This document shows positions 30,861 through 32,378 of a stretch of 32,378 nt of DNA, one piece after another (positions within the stretch are counted from its first letter, which is position 1; each line of letters opens with the position of its first letter). The translations under genes and the position numbers were made by a program. The notes beneath the pieces were generated by a model that had not been told where the DNA came from, searched no databases, and worked only from the letters and a program-made list of their open reading frames with translations. Origin of the DNA: JAKQHY01 sp034429475 (lineage in GTDB: Bacteria; Chloroflexota; Anaerolineae; B4-G1; SLSP01); assembly GCA_034429475.1 (NCBI GenBank), contig DAOUGD010000239.1, forward strand, positions 1-32,378, read 5' to 3'.

Positions 30861-31835
30861 TTATGGTTCTAAAAAATCGTTAATCGCAGCCTGGAACGTC
30901 GCGGGCTCTTCCAAATACGGCCAGTGACCGCTGTGTTCCATCGCCACCAACATGGTGTTGGGCAGCGCGGCCGCGAGTCGCTGCGCCACCGCTGCGCCGG
31001 TGTAGGGGCTGTCATCAGCTTTACCGTAGATGACCAGGACCGGGAAGGTCAGGTGCGCCAGTCGCGCGTCAAAGTTACCGCCCAGCGACGAGCGGGTAAT
31101 GTCACGATTGACGGCGAAGGAAGCGTAGCCCGTCCCTTGCAGCAAGTCGGTGCGGCTCGAATCATAGAGGCGGGCAATGTTGGTCTCGAAAATCAGATCA
31201 TTGAATTCCGCGTCAGCCTGAAGTGGGTCGGCAGGTGGCAGGGCGCCGCTCAGGGTATACATAGCAGCGACGACCATTTCCACCCCCACTCCGCCAACCG
31301 CCATCCCGCCATTGGCCGGCAGGGCGCACACCAGCACCAGTTTCTCTACCCGGTTGGGGTAGGCCAGCGCGTAACGCAGGGCCAGGGTGCCGCCGGCCGA
31401 ATGGGCGATGAGGGTCATTTGATCGGCGCCGATGACCTCGCGGCGCAGAGATTCCAGTTCTTCGACGAGCCGGCCGATAGTGTAAAATTTCGCGCCCGGC
31501 TTGATCTGCGAGTTTCCGGAGCCGCGCTGATCGTAGAAGATGACGCGGCGTGTCGCGGCCAGGAAGTCGAAACCATCCTTAAACGTCTGGCTGGATTGGC
31601 CGGGGCCGCCGTGGATGAGCACCACCGGCGTCTGAGTCGTGTCCGTCCCCATTTCGCGGTAGTACAAATCGAAGCCGCCCACGTTGACGGCCCTGGCGTC
31701 GTCTTCGAAGTTCCGACAGGGCAATTCCGCAGCCTGCGACCCGTAATAGAGGTAATGGGACACCGCGCCAAAGGCGACCAACACAACGCAAAGCGCGAGT
31801 ATGATCCTAACGATGATTTTTAGCGTTCTTTTCAT
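30861..31835 (-). CDS. Membrane-anchored alpha/beta hydrolase (proline iminopeptidase-like)
   Basis: The 324-residue protein has an N-terminal transmembrane helix (residues 6-26) and an exported hydrolase domain. HGGPG (75-79), DQRGSGNS (102-109), the nucleophile elbow AHSAGG (S146), an acid at D274/D275 (KADDSP) and H304 (HSGHW) give a complete triad. HGGPG plus DQRGSG is characteristic of proline iminopeptidases and related hydrolases. The start overlaps the stop of the upstream gene (ATGA) once a one-base frameshift in that gene is corrected. Confidence 0.88.
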   Translation of the reverse strand: MKRTLKIIVRIILALCVVLVAFGAVSHYLYYGSQAAELPCRNFEDDARAVNVGGFDLYYREMGTDTTQTPVVLIHGGPGQSSQTFKDGFDFLAATRRVIFYDQRGSGNSQIKPGAKFYTIGRLVEELESLRREVIGADQMTLIAHSAGGTLALRYALAYPNRVEKLVLVCALPANGGMAVGGVGVEMVVAAMYTLSGALPPADPLQADAEFNDLIFETNIARLYDSSRTDLLQGTGYASFAVNRDITRSSLGGNFDARLAHLTFPVLVIYGKADDSPYTGAAVAQRLAAALPNTMLVAMEHSGHWPYLEEPATFQAAINDFLEP

Positions 31836-32378
31836 AATGACCGACTTGAAACGTTCTTGAGCAAAATCACGACCATGACGAGGTTAACCAGGGTAATCGT
31901 GGGGAAAACAACCAGAGTGGGCATTTTTTTGTAACGCCCAGAACAGCTTGACCAGCCCTTGCGCGTAGTCCGGCACGCTGCCGACGAGCATCAGGATGCT
32001 GATGTCGGTCAGGGTGCGGAACATCACCCGGAGCTGGTAGGTCAGATTGAAGCGGTCGCCCCAGAAGGCTTTGATCTGGGTGAAGACCACTATCAAGATC
32101 ACGGTGGGGATGATGAAGCTGATCGCCACGTCCCACGCGCGCTTGAGCGGCGACCACTGCCGGGCGCGCTCGCGCCAGCCGCGCAGACGGGAAATGTTCC
32201 AGGCGTGCAGCATACACAGCGCCAGCACGAGGGCCAGCAGTCCCCAGCCGATGACCCGCACCGACCAGCCCGCGCTCACCGCCGGCGGCGGGTTGCCCAA
32301 CACCAGCGCCTCAACGCCCGCGAATAGCTGCCCGGCGGAGATGAAATGATCGATCATATAGCCTTCGTTGATGAGCAG
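31832..32378 (-). pseudogene. C-terminal membrane part of a serine hydrolase-like protein, frameshifted and partial
   Basis: The frame is open through the right edge (LLINEGYMIDHFISAGQLFAG and on), so the N-terminal part is missing. Three hydrophobic helices follow, in a layout resembling the tails of beta-lactamase-fold envelope hydrolases. As read, it ends early at 31884. Removing one A from the A7 run (31924-31930) continues the frame through a further helix (MPTLVVFPTITLVNLVMVVI) to a TGA that overlaps the next ATG as ATGA, which strongly suggests that the shift is an error or a recent mutation. Confidence 0.6.

Overview
The window is high-GC bacterial chromosome. Almost every gene lies on the minus strand in tightly packed operons; the exceptions are surE and one insertion sequence. 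A Tad locus with FtsK/HerA- and CpaE-like genes, a PstS-type lipoprotein with a T/P/A-rich linker, and intergenic tandem heptanucleotide tracts together suggest a Chloroflexota (Anaerolineae-like) genome. That is an inference from gene style, not a marker-gene result. No rRNA, tRNA or CRISPR array was seen.

Region 1 (about 1-13800, read right to left) is a Tad/Flp-type pilus or secretion operon. It encodes a small membrane protein, a 1344-residue HerA/FtsK-type ATPase with a very large low-complexity insert, a lipoprotein, two CpaE-like proteins whose P-loops lack the catalytic lysine, a CpaB/RcpC-like SAF protein, a full CpaE/TadZ ATPase, an unknown protein, CpaF/TadA, TadB, TadC, a small unknown protein, a 51-residue Flp pilin, two TadE-like pseudopilins, and the start of one further gene. 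Upstream (13789-14299) lie a sigma70-like promoter, a structured leader with two duplicated terminators, and a 142-bp MITE-like element flanked by 10-bp direct repeats.

Region 2 (14300-20882) is a phosphate operon, pstS-pstC-pstA-pstB-arsC-phoU. PstS is a recent tandem duplication with two substrate-binding domains in one lipoprotein. PstA carries a third PstS-like domain in its first external loop, in circularly permuted order (C-half before N-half). The pstS/surE divergent region holds an array of TTAA-centred boxes at about 11-bp spacing, which looks like a Pho-box array. An arsenate reductase of the thioredoxin-coupled type sits between pstB and phoU.

Region 3 (21111-32378) starts with surE and its terminator. 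Minus-strand genes follow: a frameshifted membrane-anchored protein, a membrane-fused serine beta-lactamase-like hydrolase, a sensor histidine kinase, an alpha/beta hydrolase, a DUF3592-like protein, an aquaporin, an M28 peptidase, an intact IS630-type element with TA target duplication, a CPBP protease whose 3' end is supplied by the element, a proline-iminopeptidase-like hydrolase, and the frameshifted C-terminal part of another membrane hydrolase.

A recurring oddity is tracts of degenerate 7-bp tandem repeats, with a different heptamer at each site. They touch or contain stop codons at five gene ends, and one lies in frame inside the histidine kinase ATPase domain. The strongest single candidate for new biology is the permuted substrate-binding domain built into PstA beside a tandem-duplicated PstS.
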